From the NCBI GenBank assembly GCA_028554745.1, contig JAQOTN010000016.1:62001-126000 (forward strand): 64,000 nt of DNA. Direction: 5' to 3'. Positions 1 to 11,374 of the stretch are shown here, one piece after another; within the stretch, counting starts at the first letter, position 1; each line of letters opens with the position of its first letter. The stretch comes from Blastocrithidia nonstop. Taxonomy: Eukaryota > Euglenozoa > Kinetoplastea > Trypanosomatida > Trypanosomatidae. The translations under genes were made by a program, and so were the position numbers. The notes under the pieces were generated by a model that did not search any database, had not been told where the DNA came from, and worked only from the letters and a program-made list of their open reading frames with translations.

Positions 1-2684
1 GTGATGATGATATAGAATTTGTATCTTACCATTGTTTAAGTGCTACTTGTTGTTGTTATTCTATTTTATATTGTGAATAATGTTGATGGGTTGTAGCAGC
101 AGCAGCAGGAGTATTATAATGTGATGACGTATTCTCGACATAACCATTGTGTAACATCTACTGTAGACAATACATGATCGTCTACGCATCGTTTGACACT
201 GCAGCACATTGCGCTATACGGGCTAACAAATCATTATACAATTTGCCATGGGCTTTAATTTGTTAACTATTTTGCAGATATTTGATAGTTTATGTTCAAT
301 TATTGTGATGCATTTGACATAGTGCGTTTAGACTATAATCAAAGTTTTGTGTTAATCATCTTTTCAATCACAATAACGCTGTATTATCATAATCACTTAC
401 AGTATTACTGTCAATATTTTTGTGCTTTGCTTGTCGCTCTCAAATTTGACTAAGTGAGATGACTAATGCATTTTCAACATCACACTACACTCAATGTCAG
501 CGCTATCACTAATACTGTAACTTTTACTATTGTTGTTGCCTTTTTGAATGTAAAGTATTCGATCTTATCACTAATGTACCATGATTGTTGTTGTTGGTCA
601 CTGTTCTCTCATTCATACTCATGTCATCAGCAACGGTAATGTTATTTTTACCCTTGTCAATGGAGCTTACATTACTTTGACCATATTATGCAATAAAATA
701 CAAGTCTACGTACATCATGATGTGATTGGCCTACATAACATAATTTGTGTATAAGAGGCGACGCATGAGTGAGTGTAACACTCAGACATTTTGCCATCAA
801 TTATGGTAGCAACACTGACCGTGTATATTCGTTGTCAAATGGGTGAAGACTTTATTTTGTTATTGTTTATTCCCATGTTATGACTGTTAATGTTAATACA
901 AGGCCTATCACGTGTTTCATTTTGTAATAAACTGTTCTCATATAGACAGGAAGCCAGCATCTACCTATGTACTGTGAATACACAGCTATTTACGTCGTTG
1001 CTAAATCGTCATAGTGTTGTTTTTGCTACTATTAATATCATCAGCTCCAGTTTCACCGTTTCTATGGTTATCACTGTTGTACATATCATCAATTACATCA
1101 TAAACCTTGTAATGAAACCTACGCAGAGAATTAATCACGAACGTTTATAATTCACTTCTGTCACGTTGTAATACCAGTGGCACTTTGTTCCTTTTATTGT
1201 TTTTATTGTAAACATGTTTACATAGCTATTGTTTACTTTTATTTTTTGTTTTGTTTCTATTTAACAAAGGCATCGTTTTCTTGTTTGCTAATTTTTTGTA
1301 TTTTATATTACTATTACGAAGCAACACAATTTTGGCACTATCACTCTTGTGCCCTGCATTACTTTAAATTTTCTCATTTTTCGAATTATTATCTTTTCTT
1401 TTTGACTTTATGCTTAACTAGTCCTTACACATCTACACTGCAGGTATACATTTCTTTAAGCACACCAAAGCTAACTTGTACACCTCACACACATGATTTC
1501 TACTTTGCTTATCTTACGAATAATGTTACCTGCATTTAGTTTAACGTGCAATATTCGTAAGGGACGTGTTTCTAAAATCTTTATCTCTTGATAGATCAAT
1601 TGTAGAAGAAGAAGGAAAAGAAGAAGAAGAAAGTGTTGATGTTGTTCCTTACTTACTAGGCAAGAGTGTAAAATCTATTCCAATGTAGTGATATAAATAA
1701 AAAATGCAGATCATGTACAGGCGAACAGTCAAGGGCACTGCTATGGGGCTTTGTGAACAATAAGATAATGCACGTCTATGTATGTCACGGTGTAATCGAT
1801 TTACACCAAATAACACATATTTGTTATTGTTGTTGTTTACATTATCGTTGTGCACACAATTTGTTTAATGCACTGTTTGACGTGACAGAGGTGCAAAATG
1901 CATCTTTGCTGGCTTTGCTTACAAAATAATTGATTATTATTTAACTTTCTGTTACATCTGCAAATGTTAATACGAGCACAACTAATAATTTTATTATTAT
2001 TAATGTTATTATTATAACTGATGAGATTAGTATTATTACAATTAAAGCTACTATGCATTCAATGACACTCCGCCATTAGCGTAGCTTCGTATAACGTCTC
2101 AGCATTGCATCAAGAACGAATACTTGAGTGAACCACCAGCGGCAGTAATGATTAACTCAAAGTGCGAGGCCCACTTGAAAAAATGGTAATTGGGGCACAA
2201 TGGACGAAGACGAAAGTACAACTCACAACATCGGCTGTACTCCCCAGTTTATCAAGCAATACGACACCCGGCACTACCTCACGCGCCACGACGCATAAAG
2301 GGTAAATTGCCACTAATCAAATAATCCAACAGTTATTGTAAAAGTTATCGTTGTTATGATGTAAGCTTTGTTTGCTTTACGCTATGAAGTGTACAGTTAT
2401 GCGTAAACCCAATTTGTTACAGTAGCGAACGCTGCCTTCATAAACAGCGTTGCCGTTGTCTATGCTGACGTTGTTGTTACATTTGCACTTGTATAATATT
2501 TGAAAACATGCTCAGTGTACAAGTTACACGCTCTTCATTTCATTATTACACGTTTGTATGTTAACCTGAGTGTTAGTGATCGTCTTTTCCTTCTTCTTCA
2601 TCAACACTACGTGCATCAAGGTCAAAGAAATGTAATTTAGAATAAACATCTTTGTGCAGTCTTCACTCACTACCTCTTTATTAA

Positions 2685-2716
<32 letters not shown>

Positions 2717-3298
2717 GTTTTATTTATTATCAAAATAGTTATTTTAATGTTACCACGGCTACTATTACTATTATTGAATGTGTGAAGTGAAAATATTCTC
2801 ATTGTTATTATTATCAATGCTGGTGTTAGTATTGTTGCGGTGATTAAGGTATGTTATGGTAGGAATTGCACTGTTCACGTGGTTTAGTAAGTGCAGTGGT
2901 TACACTTGAGCTAAAATTTCACGTTCATGTTTTGTTTGACCGTCATCATGGCTATTATGTGAAGTTAGCACAGACAACTTTGATGTGGTTTTGGTTAAAT
3001 ATGAACGTAACATATCCGATAACCTATGTGAAGAAAGCGAAGGAGATGAACTAGATGGTGGTGGTGGTGGTGATGATAGAATCGTTGCTCTCACATTGCT
3101 TGAAAGATATCTTGTCCTTTATGAACTACGTGAATAAGTTGACTAGAATGATGATGATGATGATGATCATCTACGCTGATGTTTTGCATTTTGTGTTTGA
3201 GTTATATTTACTTTTATTATACTAGTGCTCCTAGTATTCCTATTGAGGAAATGACGTGCACACTAGTACTAAGACATAATTGCAGTTCAACTACGCAT
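1..3298 (-). CDS. PPR-like helical-repeat protein, 3' end beyond the window (partial)
   Basis: With UAR=Glu and UGA=Trp one frame stays open from ATG 3296-3298 to the window start, about 1099 codons. The N-terminal 300 residues are low complexity, with Ser, Pro, Asn and Glu runs. One run is a ten-residue poly-Glu written entirely in UAA (2687-2716), directly followed by a normal-looking segment containing EERGSEWRLHKDVY. Two stretches resemble pentatricopeptide helices: one near 2060-2140 containing GGSLKYSFLMQCWDVI, and one near 125-230 containing DAETIMYCLQEMLHNGYV. Kinetoplastids have many mitochondrial PPR proteins, which would suggest organellar RNA work, but two weak motifs do not prove it. 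I see no clear mitochondrial presequence. The 5' end of the gene is complete. The C-terminus lies outside the window, so the true length is unknown. The reading frame is secure; the family is tentative. Confidence 0.55.
2687..2716 (-). repeat. (TTA)10 = ten consecutive UAA codons, poly-Glu tract
   Basis: On the coding strand this is ten TAA triplets in the frame of the surrounding gene. Two more TAA lie at 2678-2683 after one Tyr codon. In another frame the same repeat would be AAT (Asn), as in nearby Asn runs. However, the frame that stays coherent on both sides reads TAA, giving Glu. Confidence 0.7.
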
Positions 3299-3696
3299 TT
3301 GCACTAATATAAACAAAACTAAACCAAAAAAAGTTAGCGATAATAAAAAAGCTTGAATATCAATTATAAATAATTACTATAAATATATGACGATAAGTAA
3401 ATTACAGTAATAATAATAAGTAGGGAAATCTAGAACTATAACTAACAGAAAACAAAATAAGTACTAAATAAAATTCACTATGATAAATGATGCAAAACTT
3501 TATGAGTGTATATATATTTTTTTATATAAATATTTATTTATATATGTAAAAATTGTTGAAAAAACAGCAATAAAGAAAAACAATTTACTATTTCACTTTG
3601 GTATTTAGCTTATGCATTACAAATTTACATATATTTCAGATGTATATCAAAGAAGATAAGATTATATCTAAGCTATAATTGAATTGAGTGTTTCAT
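3299..3696. other. AT-rich intergenic spacer
   Basis: This is the spacer between the tail-anchored hypothetical gene (3' end) and the PPR-like gene (5' end). It is rich in A and T homopolymers and TA steps, with several TAA triplets in all frames on the coding strand. No protein-like frame or tRNA-like sequence is seen. It should contain a poly(A) site and the splice-leader acceptor of the next gene, but I could not place either. Confidence 0.6.
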
Positions 3697-5979
3697 TTAA
3701 AAATAATAAATATACAATAGTAGAAATAAATAGATAAAATAAAATCACATTGCAATAGCTTTTCTCTTTCTGTTTTATCGATTGTTTTTGATATTAACGT
3801 TTCTATATTATTAGTTTTTATTACTGACATGCATTTGTAAGATAATATTGACAAACTATATTTTTTTACGAGCATGACGAGCCGTATCAGTGATAAAATC
3901 ATCAACGTGTAGCGTTTGACTTGGTGGTTGAGGAGTACAGTTGATTGATTTATTGCTTGGCTATTTGTTAACGCTTTCATTGACTTTTTTTTCGTCTGTT
4001 GCATTATTGCATCATTGCATTTCCGTTGATGTCAGTTTGGACAAGACATCGAGGTCAAGTGTGTTGTTTGTGCATGATGCAATATGTTTGACAATACGAC
4101 GAAGTTACTGTAGTGTGTAGTGATGCTACAATTCAAACTTTGTGATATTTGGATTTAATCAGGATCGTCGCTTCTACCGTTTAATGTAGTCCGGTATGCT
4201 GTCTGGTGACGATTGCATATACTCGTCTATGTTTTATGCACTTAGTATAATCTCGTCACTATTCGCATCTCTGTCATCACTGCTCTTACTAATACTACTG
4301 CTATTACTACTACTATCATCATCACTTTATGAATAATATTATACATTTTTATGTTTATGGTTTTTTTTACTCTCATCCTTATTATTGACATTTCTTTTTC
4401 GTTTGTAAAAGTTCTAATCTTTCTTGATTGAGTTGTTATTGATTTGTTGTTATTACTTGTTATATCAAACTACCTCACTACTACTAGTATCAATATCACT
4501 ATTAGTATCACTATTAAAATCATCTACATTTGTCATTTCATGGTTCTTCTCATAACACATGATAAGTCAATCATTCAAATTAAACGCATCATCATCATTA
4601 AAACTGTTTTTGTTTTAATTAACATTTGTCAACGATGTCAAATTTATTATTGGTTTTGATGATGATGAAAGAGGAAAGATCACATCAATAAGAAAGTCCT
4701 CGTACATTTCATTAATACCACTCAACTACTTACATTTATTATAATTATTACTATTACTATAATTACTGTTATTTATATTTTGTTCGTGGTAAGTTTTTTT
4801 GATAGAATCAAGCACAGACGGTTGAACCTCACACGCCAGTATCAATGCCTCATTCTACGCTACTGTACGTTATGATGTCAATCAGTAATCAAGTGCATCA
4901 ATTAGAAACTGTTACACAAATGCTGAAGAGGTGCAATACGAACATGTGTAATGTGAAATACTCTTATCATTATTATCATTATTGTTTGTCTGTTGTGTTT
5001 GTTTGTTTATTTATGCATTTGCAATTGCATTTTACGCTACCTGTCCAGATTTAATATCGGAGTCGCTTTTCTTTTTTATAGATGAAGTTTACGTTTATGT
5101 TTATTAGATTTGTGTAAATGCCGATGAACGAGTACCGAGCACAGTTTGCAATCGCAACAATAGGTGTAACGGGAAACTGTTTTATAGTGTGTCAATGAGC
5201 GAAATGAGCGAGGATGGTGTACAAACTGATTTACATCATGCAGTTGTTAATGGTAGTGAGTTTCAATTCGATCTAGTTTAATCATGATGGTGTAATTGCT
5301 CTCTGCTTATAGAATGTGTTTATTAATTTTACATTTTGACTCGCTTGATAGTTGGCCACTGTACTTCTTACTGCTATGTCGTAGTCTCTTCACGCTTTAC
5401 ATTTGTCTTGTTGTCGTTACTGTTGCTAATGTTATTTGGCATACTTCATTATTATTATGTTGATGTGAATACTGTAGTACAATTATCATCAACTACTTCC
5501 TTTTTTGCATCATTACTATTTTTGTATCTTGTACAGCTTTCTACATGTTCTTCACCTTATGCAGGCTCATTCTTGACATCACTTTCAATTATCTTCAGAT
5601 TATTTTTTTCATCATAGTACTTGTTCTCCTTTTTCTTTATGTGTTATGTAGGCTACAGTTACTGGTGCTACAATTAATACGTTTACTATACAGGCTAAAC
5701 ACCTTCCGTGCCAATTATTGACAAGATAGCATAACGCTACACATCATCCGTAAATAAATGCATCACATTTGCTCGTAATGCCCGTAGACCACAAGTCAAG
5801 ATGTTATAAATAGGGGTGCTCTATGCAAATATGAGATCTGGTCGCACAAACTCACCATTTACACTGTTGCGTCTAACTTCTGTAGCCAGATCAAAGGACT
5901 GAAGTTGAGTGTTGTCTAGGAACGCCAGCAGGCGGAAAAGAGCATTATACCGTCACTAATGTGCACTGTTTGTTGGCAT
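3697..5979 (-). CDS. Hypothetical 760-aa protein with a C-terminal membrane anchor
   Basis: I do not recognise the family. Under the altered code the frame is open from ATG 5977-5979 to TAA 3697-3699. The first 90 residues look folded, with alternating hydrophobic and charged positions. The middle, roughly residues 90-500, is a long acidic low-complexity section rich in Glu, Asn, Ser and Lys. A more ordered helix-rich part follows, including KFELEHHVYTLQELRRI near 4090-4140. The last 25 residues are a basic patch (RKRK) and one hydrophobic segment of about 17 residues ending at the terminator. This is the layout of a tail-anchored protein whose bulk faces the cytosol. A later in-frame TAA appears about 24 codons beyond the chosen stop. 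Membrane insertion is inferred from hydrophobicity only. Confidence 0.55.
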
Positions 5980-6294
5980 TATTTAAATTTATGGCAGCAA
6001 GAGGCTAATGTATAAAATTTCAAATTTGATTTTTTTATACTAAAATATTATAGTTTGAATTAAATAAACTATGTTTTGAGTTATTCATAAAGAAATAGTA
6101 AAGTTTTGGGAAGAAAATGATGCTAGTTACTCCCTTTTATTACATGTAATTATATTCGTGATCACTAATCTTGTACACATAAATAATTGTCATTAGACAT
6201 TAAGCTTTAAAAAAAAATTTATAGTTACCAGCTAATATAATTTTTATATTAAATAATGGTTATTAACAAATGTTATAAGAAATAAACAAGTTTA
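5980..6294. other. AT-rich intergenic spacer
   Basis: About 315 bases of AT-rich DNA lie between two hypothetical genes. Short A and T runs are present and no extended protein-like frame is seen under either code. It presumably carries the untranslated ends and processing signals of its two neighbours. Confidence 0.6.
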
Positions 6295-7113
6295 TTACAG
6301 TGACAAGGTAACAACCTCAAAACACAACTCCTTGATATGTTTTGTATTACTTTCATTAACGCTAATGCTATAGTTGTCTGATATTAGTAGATCGTTGTGG
6401 TCAAGTATTACTGCAACAAATTTGCACATATGCTCATCTTCTGACTTTCCTGTTAGTCTATTGCCGTTAGTCGTCACCTTATCTTGCTAATTTATTTAGT
6501 TGACAGACAATCAACATGGTAAATACAGCTCAAGAGTCTCAACGTTACGTAAAAAAAATGTTTGTGCACTTGTTTACATTTATCTATTATTGTGCGCTGC
6601 AGTAATGGAGTTATATAATTGTGTGCAATCAATAAAAGTAATGCGACAACGATAAGTATTTGCCACTCTATCATCGTCATCATTATTATTACTATCAATA
6701 TAGTTAGTTTACATTTGACTTCTATAATTGTCTCTATCAGTGGGGCACAATGGTGTAATAGTGCACTTGTTTGAAAAACATGCATACACGTCTAAACGTT
6801 GACTGCATTGATTACTGCCTTGTTGATTGTCATCAATATTTGCGCTCTATGCTTTTATAGACACACAAATGTTGTCAATTCAAGTAAATTACTAACTATT
6901 ATTAGCTGACATTTTTTGTAGTGTGGATTAGTTACGTTTGCTTTCATTGTCGCTAATATAGGTTTGTATAAAATTTTGCTACAGTACAAAAACACGCGGG
7001 TGTCTGCGACAGATATGCATTCGCACTTTTCCATTTTTAGTAAGCTCTCTTGTTTTTGCAATTAGTTTACGTCTATGAGAATGGCCAAGGTGTATTTTGT
7101 GCACTGCTGACAT
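6295..7113 (-). CDS. Hypothetical 272-aa protein
   Basis: I do not recognise this protein. The frame runs from ATG 7111-7113 to TAA 6295-6297, which is immediately followed by a second TAA (6292-6294), a tandem stop. The N-terminus is basic and hydrophilic (MSAVHKIHLGHSRRK). The centre has an Asn/Asp run near 6661-6700. The C-terminal 70 residues look ordered, with a beta-rich pattern around CKFVAVILDHNDLLI and FEVVTLSL at the end. In-frame UAA and UAG (Glu) and UGA (Trp) occur throughout. No signal peptide, membrane segment or metal-binding cluster is evident. The last 61 codons alone happen to be open in the standard code. The gene is supported by frame coherence and clean AT-rich flanks rather than by homology. 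Confidence 0.5.
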
Positions 7114-7440
7114 TATGTAAGTAATGTTTTCTAGCAATTTTTAAAAAAATATATATAAGTTTTTCTGTAGTATTCACAAAAATAACAATATGATAAAAAG
7201 GTGAATATAAATATGTATATTCTTCTTTATTATGATATTTTTATTCAATAAATTTTACTGTAATCTTTTTACATTCGAAGTCAGCTTACATTTTTCTTAA
7301 TCAAATATGATCAGAATTAGTAAAATAATATACACAAAAATATATATTAACCTATATGTAAAAAAGAGATTTAAAAAGTGGTAGTATATCCCATCTATAA
7401 TCTATAAACCTTTTGTGAAATACATTTTTATTTGTTTGCT
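7114..7440. other. AT-rich intergenic spacer
   Basis: About 327 bases of AT-rich spacer with TA repeats near 7150 and 7330. No protein-like frame is visible. It separates the PP2A subunit terminator from the start of the hypothetical gene downstream. Confidence 0.6.
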
Positions 7441-9909
7441 TTAACGTTGCTCTCTATTCTCATACGTCCAGAATGAAAGGCAGTCAATTATGAGCGAAAC
7501 AAACAATCCAGCCTGAGAGGATTGTACAAACTCATCACGTGTAATACACAACGGCTGTGAGGATGGAATGAGATCAAACACCTCTTGCATTACCACCTCA
7601 CGAGGTGGTACAGCTAGTCCGGCACTAACCAACTTGGCATGCGTTTCACGGAAAAAGTAATTTACCGTCAGTGGGGTGAGTATGTTGGTGTGATTCAGGT
7701 CTAAGATGTGCCAGAAGAACAGTGGACGGCTACACTGCGGCAGCTTTTACACCGCAATGACAAAGTCAACAAACTTGCGGTAGTCCAGTTCACAATTTGC
7801 CATCATGACATTAGTCTCAAAGAAGCGATCAATGAATAATGATGATAATGGACTAACATTAATGGGCAGGCCATCATCAATCACGGTGGGCAAACCTTTC
7901 TTGTACCGACGCAGGTTTTGCACATTGAGGGTGCCCTCATTGCGTGTGTCTAGTAGTAAAAACTTTTCATACAAGTGTTGAGTGACGATTGAACCAAATC
8001 AATTTGTAGGACTGTCCTCTGTCATGAGTTGCAGCTGAACTCACTCTTACATGATGGTGCTCTGTAGCAACGCCTCAATACGAATCATTCCCCGATTGCT
8101 CTGATCAAGATCTCAGAAGATGCGTCGGCTGACTGTGCAGCAGTAGAATGGAAGTAACTACTCACTCAAGTTTTGCAGTGCTGCAATTCGTGGCACCAAA
8201 TCACGTACATAATTCTACACCTCATCTTACGAAAGTCGTCCATCATTGTTAGTGTCTCACATCACGAGTTATGCCTCACACTTCATTAAGGAGACACCCT
8301 TGGCAAAGATTTGATAAAGTGTAGAGACGTTGACGGTGGTGTTGTTGAATAGACTTCGTGGTGCGTTCATGAACATTTACAGATTAATGCATGGTGGGGT
8401 AATGGTACTCTCGTACAGCACATCACGTAATGAGGAGCCTCATGTTTCTGATTCACTGCTTTTTTCATCGTTCAATTTTTACTGCTATAACGTTTCGTCT
8501 CCTTCTTATTATACCATCTTATATTTTTTATTATTATTATTCTTTTGTGTATCACTAATCGTTTTCTAATTTTGATTTTCTGCTACTGCTACTTTTACGG
8601 TTTTCTGTACATTAGTCTCATTATCTTTGGTGCTAATATTGTCACTATTAGCAATGGTAAATTATGTCTATTGCATCTATGGCTCATGTGTGTTGAGAGG
8701 TAGTAACTATTGCTGATCTGTAGAAGTAGAGGTAGTAGTAATTTTAGGAGGAGGAGGAGAAGAAGAGGATGAAGAGAGTAAAAGACAAATTCCAGGTAAC
8801 TGAGACATGTGCTAACTAATTTTACGTGCTACCGTGAGTGTACAAGACGTAGTCTAGGACGATAACATGGATGTGTTTGATGTTTTGTTAACTAGGCTAT
8901 TACTAATATTGTTATATTTCTTACCATGATGAGTTGTGTTACTAGCATTAATATAATCGTTATTATTATTGTTGTTATTGTTATTGTTGTTATTGCTGTT
9001 AACACTTATATTACAAGATGACCTACTGCGTTGACGTTGATGTCGTGGCTGCGATGACGCAGATGGTGAATTGAGTAAACTACGTGGTTGACTTTGTGCT
9101 CTTTCGTTTTGACTCGTTGTACTTGGTGCATTATTGTCATTACTACAATTATTGTTAGTATTGCTATTACAACTACTAGCAATACTGGCGGCAACGATGT
9201 TAGAAGTCTGTTCCATTTCCTTCTACGTTTTGGCGGCACGTTCGTCATTTCATTTGTTCATCTCATTAATTATCTATACAAACTACGCTCTTGAGACGGA
9301 AATGCGATTGTTTGCAGTGAGCAGCTCATAAAATTTGGCATGCATTTCATCATATCGCTCTATTTACTTGAAACGGAGATGTAGTTCAATTGCCTTGACA
9401 GCGTTTCGTAGAACACTACGTGCCTCATCCGCGGCAGGATCGCGTTTGCGGAGGTACAGAGGAGGAATAAAGCACTGCGTTAAATTGCGTACTTTGCTAA
9501 TAATGGTTGATTCAGTAGAAAGAGAGCCGATTGTAAACTATGTGATAGGTTTTTTTATTTATGGTTATTCAGTTTATAGTAACGCGTTATTTATGCGTTT
9601 TAGCTAGGCCTTGTACTATTTTTATGCCTTTTATTGTAATGTAGCACGAATGTGTTAGTTTTGTTCGTCTTTTGAATTACTTCTTCTGTGAGTTGACAAT
9701 GTATTAGGCATCTATTTCTGCGTCTGTTCCTTGAAATTGCACGTTAATTTCTAAAGTGCTCTTGATAATTTACTTTTGTGTGTAGCGCTTTTTGCTTTCT
9801 TTTTAAGTGTTTTGTGTGTTGCGTTATAAACTTTATCATCATTATTACTATTTTACCACTCTTACGTTAACCTGATATTTCGTGCTACTTCTACTTGCAA
9901 ACTGGGCAT
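7441..9909 (-). CDS. Protein phosphatase 2A regulatory subunit B'' / G5PR (PPP2R3C)-like EF-hand protein
   Basis: This is a calcium-binding regulatory subunit that would target a PP2A catalytic core. The frame runs from ATG 9907-9909 to TAA 7441-7443, 822 aa. Residues 1-260 are basic and helical, 260-510 are an Asn/Ser/Glu-rich insertion, and 510-822 match the B'' family. The family region contains a canonical EF-hand loop, DTNNDGRLSEDE (552-563), then FWDLDQS, TNWFG, and the closing FWTYENRE that also ends human G5PR. W551, W599 and W637 are UGA. The Glu at codon 721 (7747-7749) is UAA and corresponds to the conserved FVLALE position. These matches support UGA=Trp and UAA=Glu. B'' subunits in protists act at the basal body and cytoskeleton, but that role is not shown here. 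The N-terminal half has no recognised domain. Confidence 0.85.
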
Positions 9910-10451
9910 TGTACTTATAATAAAATGACACAAATGTGTCTTTATATTGGGGAAAAAACAAGTTAATGTATAGGTATGGAGCGTTAGTGTGACAAAATAC
10001 AAATAATATTAATAAACTCTTTCTAATGTTTTATAAGTTAGTTAAATCAAATCAAGTTTTTTATTTTAACCTGTAAAAGTTACAAAACAAACATCAAAAC
10101 ATTTATAGAGAATGTGACAATATACTTTGCATGACAAAAATTGCATCATAATTATCATAGCAACAATAAAACTATCATGTTCTCTATTTGCTATTATGTT
10201 GTTAAATAAATTTCACATACATATTTGTAACATTTAATAGCGCTCAGTGTTGCTTGTTGCTGCATGAAGAAAAGAAAACAATATTTACACACATAATGAA
10301 GCAACTTTTAGATAACCTACCAGTCTATACCTAAATTATTATGTGCGTAACTAATTAAACTTATCATCAAATATTCTGCTTTCCACTACTCATAATTATC
10401 TGTGAAATAAACAAGCAGAGCTGCAAAGCTGCATATAATTCAAAACAGCAC
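9910..10451. other. AT-rich intergenic spacer
   Basis: About 540 bases, strongly AT-rich, containing no coherent frame under the altered code. Isolated TAA triplets follow the stop of the small hypothetical gene. No RNA gene is recognised. Confidence 0.6.
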
Positions 10452-10946
10452 TTAAATCTTTTCAAGTTGTAATTGACGTTCTAATAATGCATCTTGTAGA
10501 AATAATTTACGCTTTAGGCGTGATATTGTCTGATCTAATGTTCGATTATACTCACGCATATCATGCAAATAGCCATCAATCATCGACGAGTACGACGGAT
10601 AGGTTTTGCCATTGAAAACATATTACTTACCTTGAGTATTTACATCATCCACATTAGATGTTGCTGCTGCTGCTACTGATGATGATGATGATTATGTTAA
10701 CTATGATAATTCTGAATTTGACTGATTATTTGCAACATTTGTACTTTTGTTGTCAGTGACATTTTGATCAAGTTTTTTTCTGCTAATACTATTACAGTTA
10801 TAGGAGTAGTTTCGATATATTGCTGTCAGATTGCCGAAATAGAAGCGTTACATATCTTTTACAAGATTAGTGGCCTTGTTACTGTCTATATTTGTGTATC
10901 GCAGGCCGCGCATCAGCCATAAATGCGAATTAGCACGTATTGACAT
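10452..10946 (-). CDS. Small hypothetical protein, 164 aa, helical C-terminus
   Basis: The frame runs from ATG 10944-10946 to TAA 10452-10454. The N-terminal 50 residues look folded and slightly basic (SHLWLMRGLRYTN, then VKDMERFYFGNL). The centre is a Ser/Asn/Ala low-complexity linker. The last 50 residues start with YVFNGKTYPSYSSMIDGYL and end in an amphipathic helix, RLKRKLFLQDALLERQLQLE, that could form a short coiled coil. I do not recognise the family. Size and helix content would suit a mitoribosome or organellar complex subunit, which is only a guess. This gene has no standard-code ORF long enough to be noticed, so ordinary gene finders would miss it. Confidence 0.5.
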
Positions 10947-11374
10947 GATATAACCAACTAAATTTTATTATTCGAGTCCTACACAAGTAAATTAATAAAA
11001 CATAAAAACTGTAAATTGAGTAACGAAAGGAAATTAATGAAGTGGTTGTTTGAAAAAGTAAAATCAATGAAAATCACAGCCAGTGAAGTGCTTCTATAGT
11101 AATGAGAGTTACTATTTCATCAAAATAAAAAAGCGTTCTTCTTCTAGCAATTTTATTTTTTTTGAACATAGAATTGAGCTTTCTATGATTTTGATGTGAG
11201 CACACATCAATACATATCTGAAATATATAATTAATTTAAAAAAAGGTGTATAGATAGTTAATATCATTCGTTAAATTGTTTTTACTCAACGCTATCACAA
11301 ATTAACACTTCATCTCTATCAATTTGATAAAATAAGTTTAATAGTTTTTATTTATTTCTGTTCTGTGTATAACA
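10947..11374. other. AT-rich intergenic spacer
   Basis: About 430 bases of AT-rich DNA between the prenyltransferase terminator and the small hypothetical gene. It has T-rich and A-rich runs near 11150 and 11240 and no protein-like frame. Confidence 0.6.

Noticed and set aside
7999-8259. UGA as selenocysteine
   Set aside because: UGA codons occur throughout nearly every gene and align with Trp (FWDLD, TNWFG), not Cys. No SECIS-like element would be needed in every gene.
7441-9909. Introns or frameshifting to explain interrupted ORFs
   Set aside because: The frame never changes across the interruptions, no GT-AG boundaries are needed, and each interruption is a single codon within conserved sequence.
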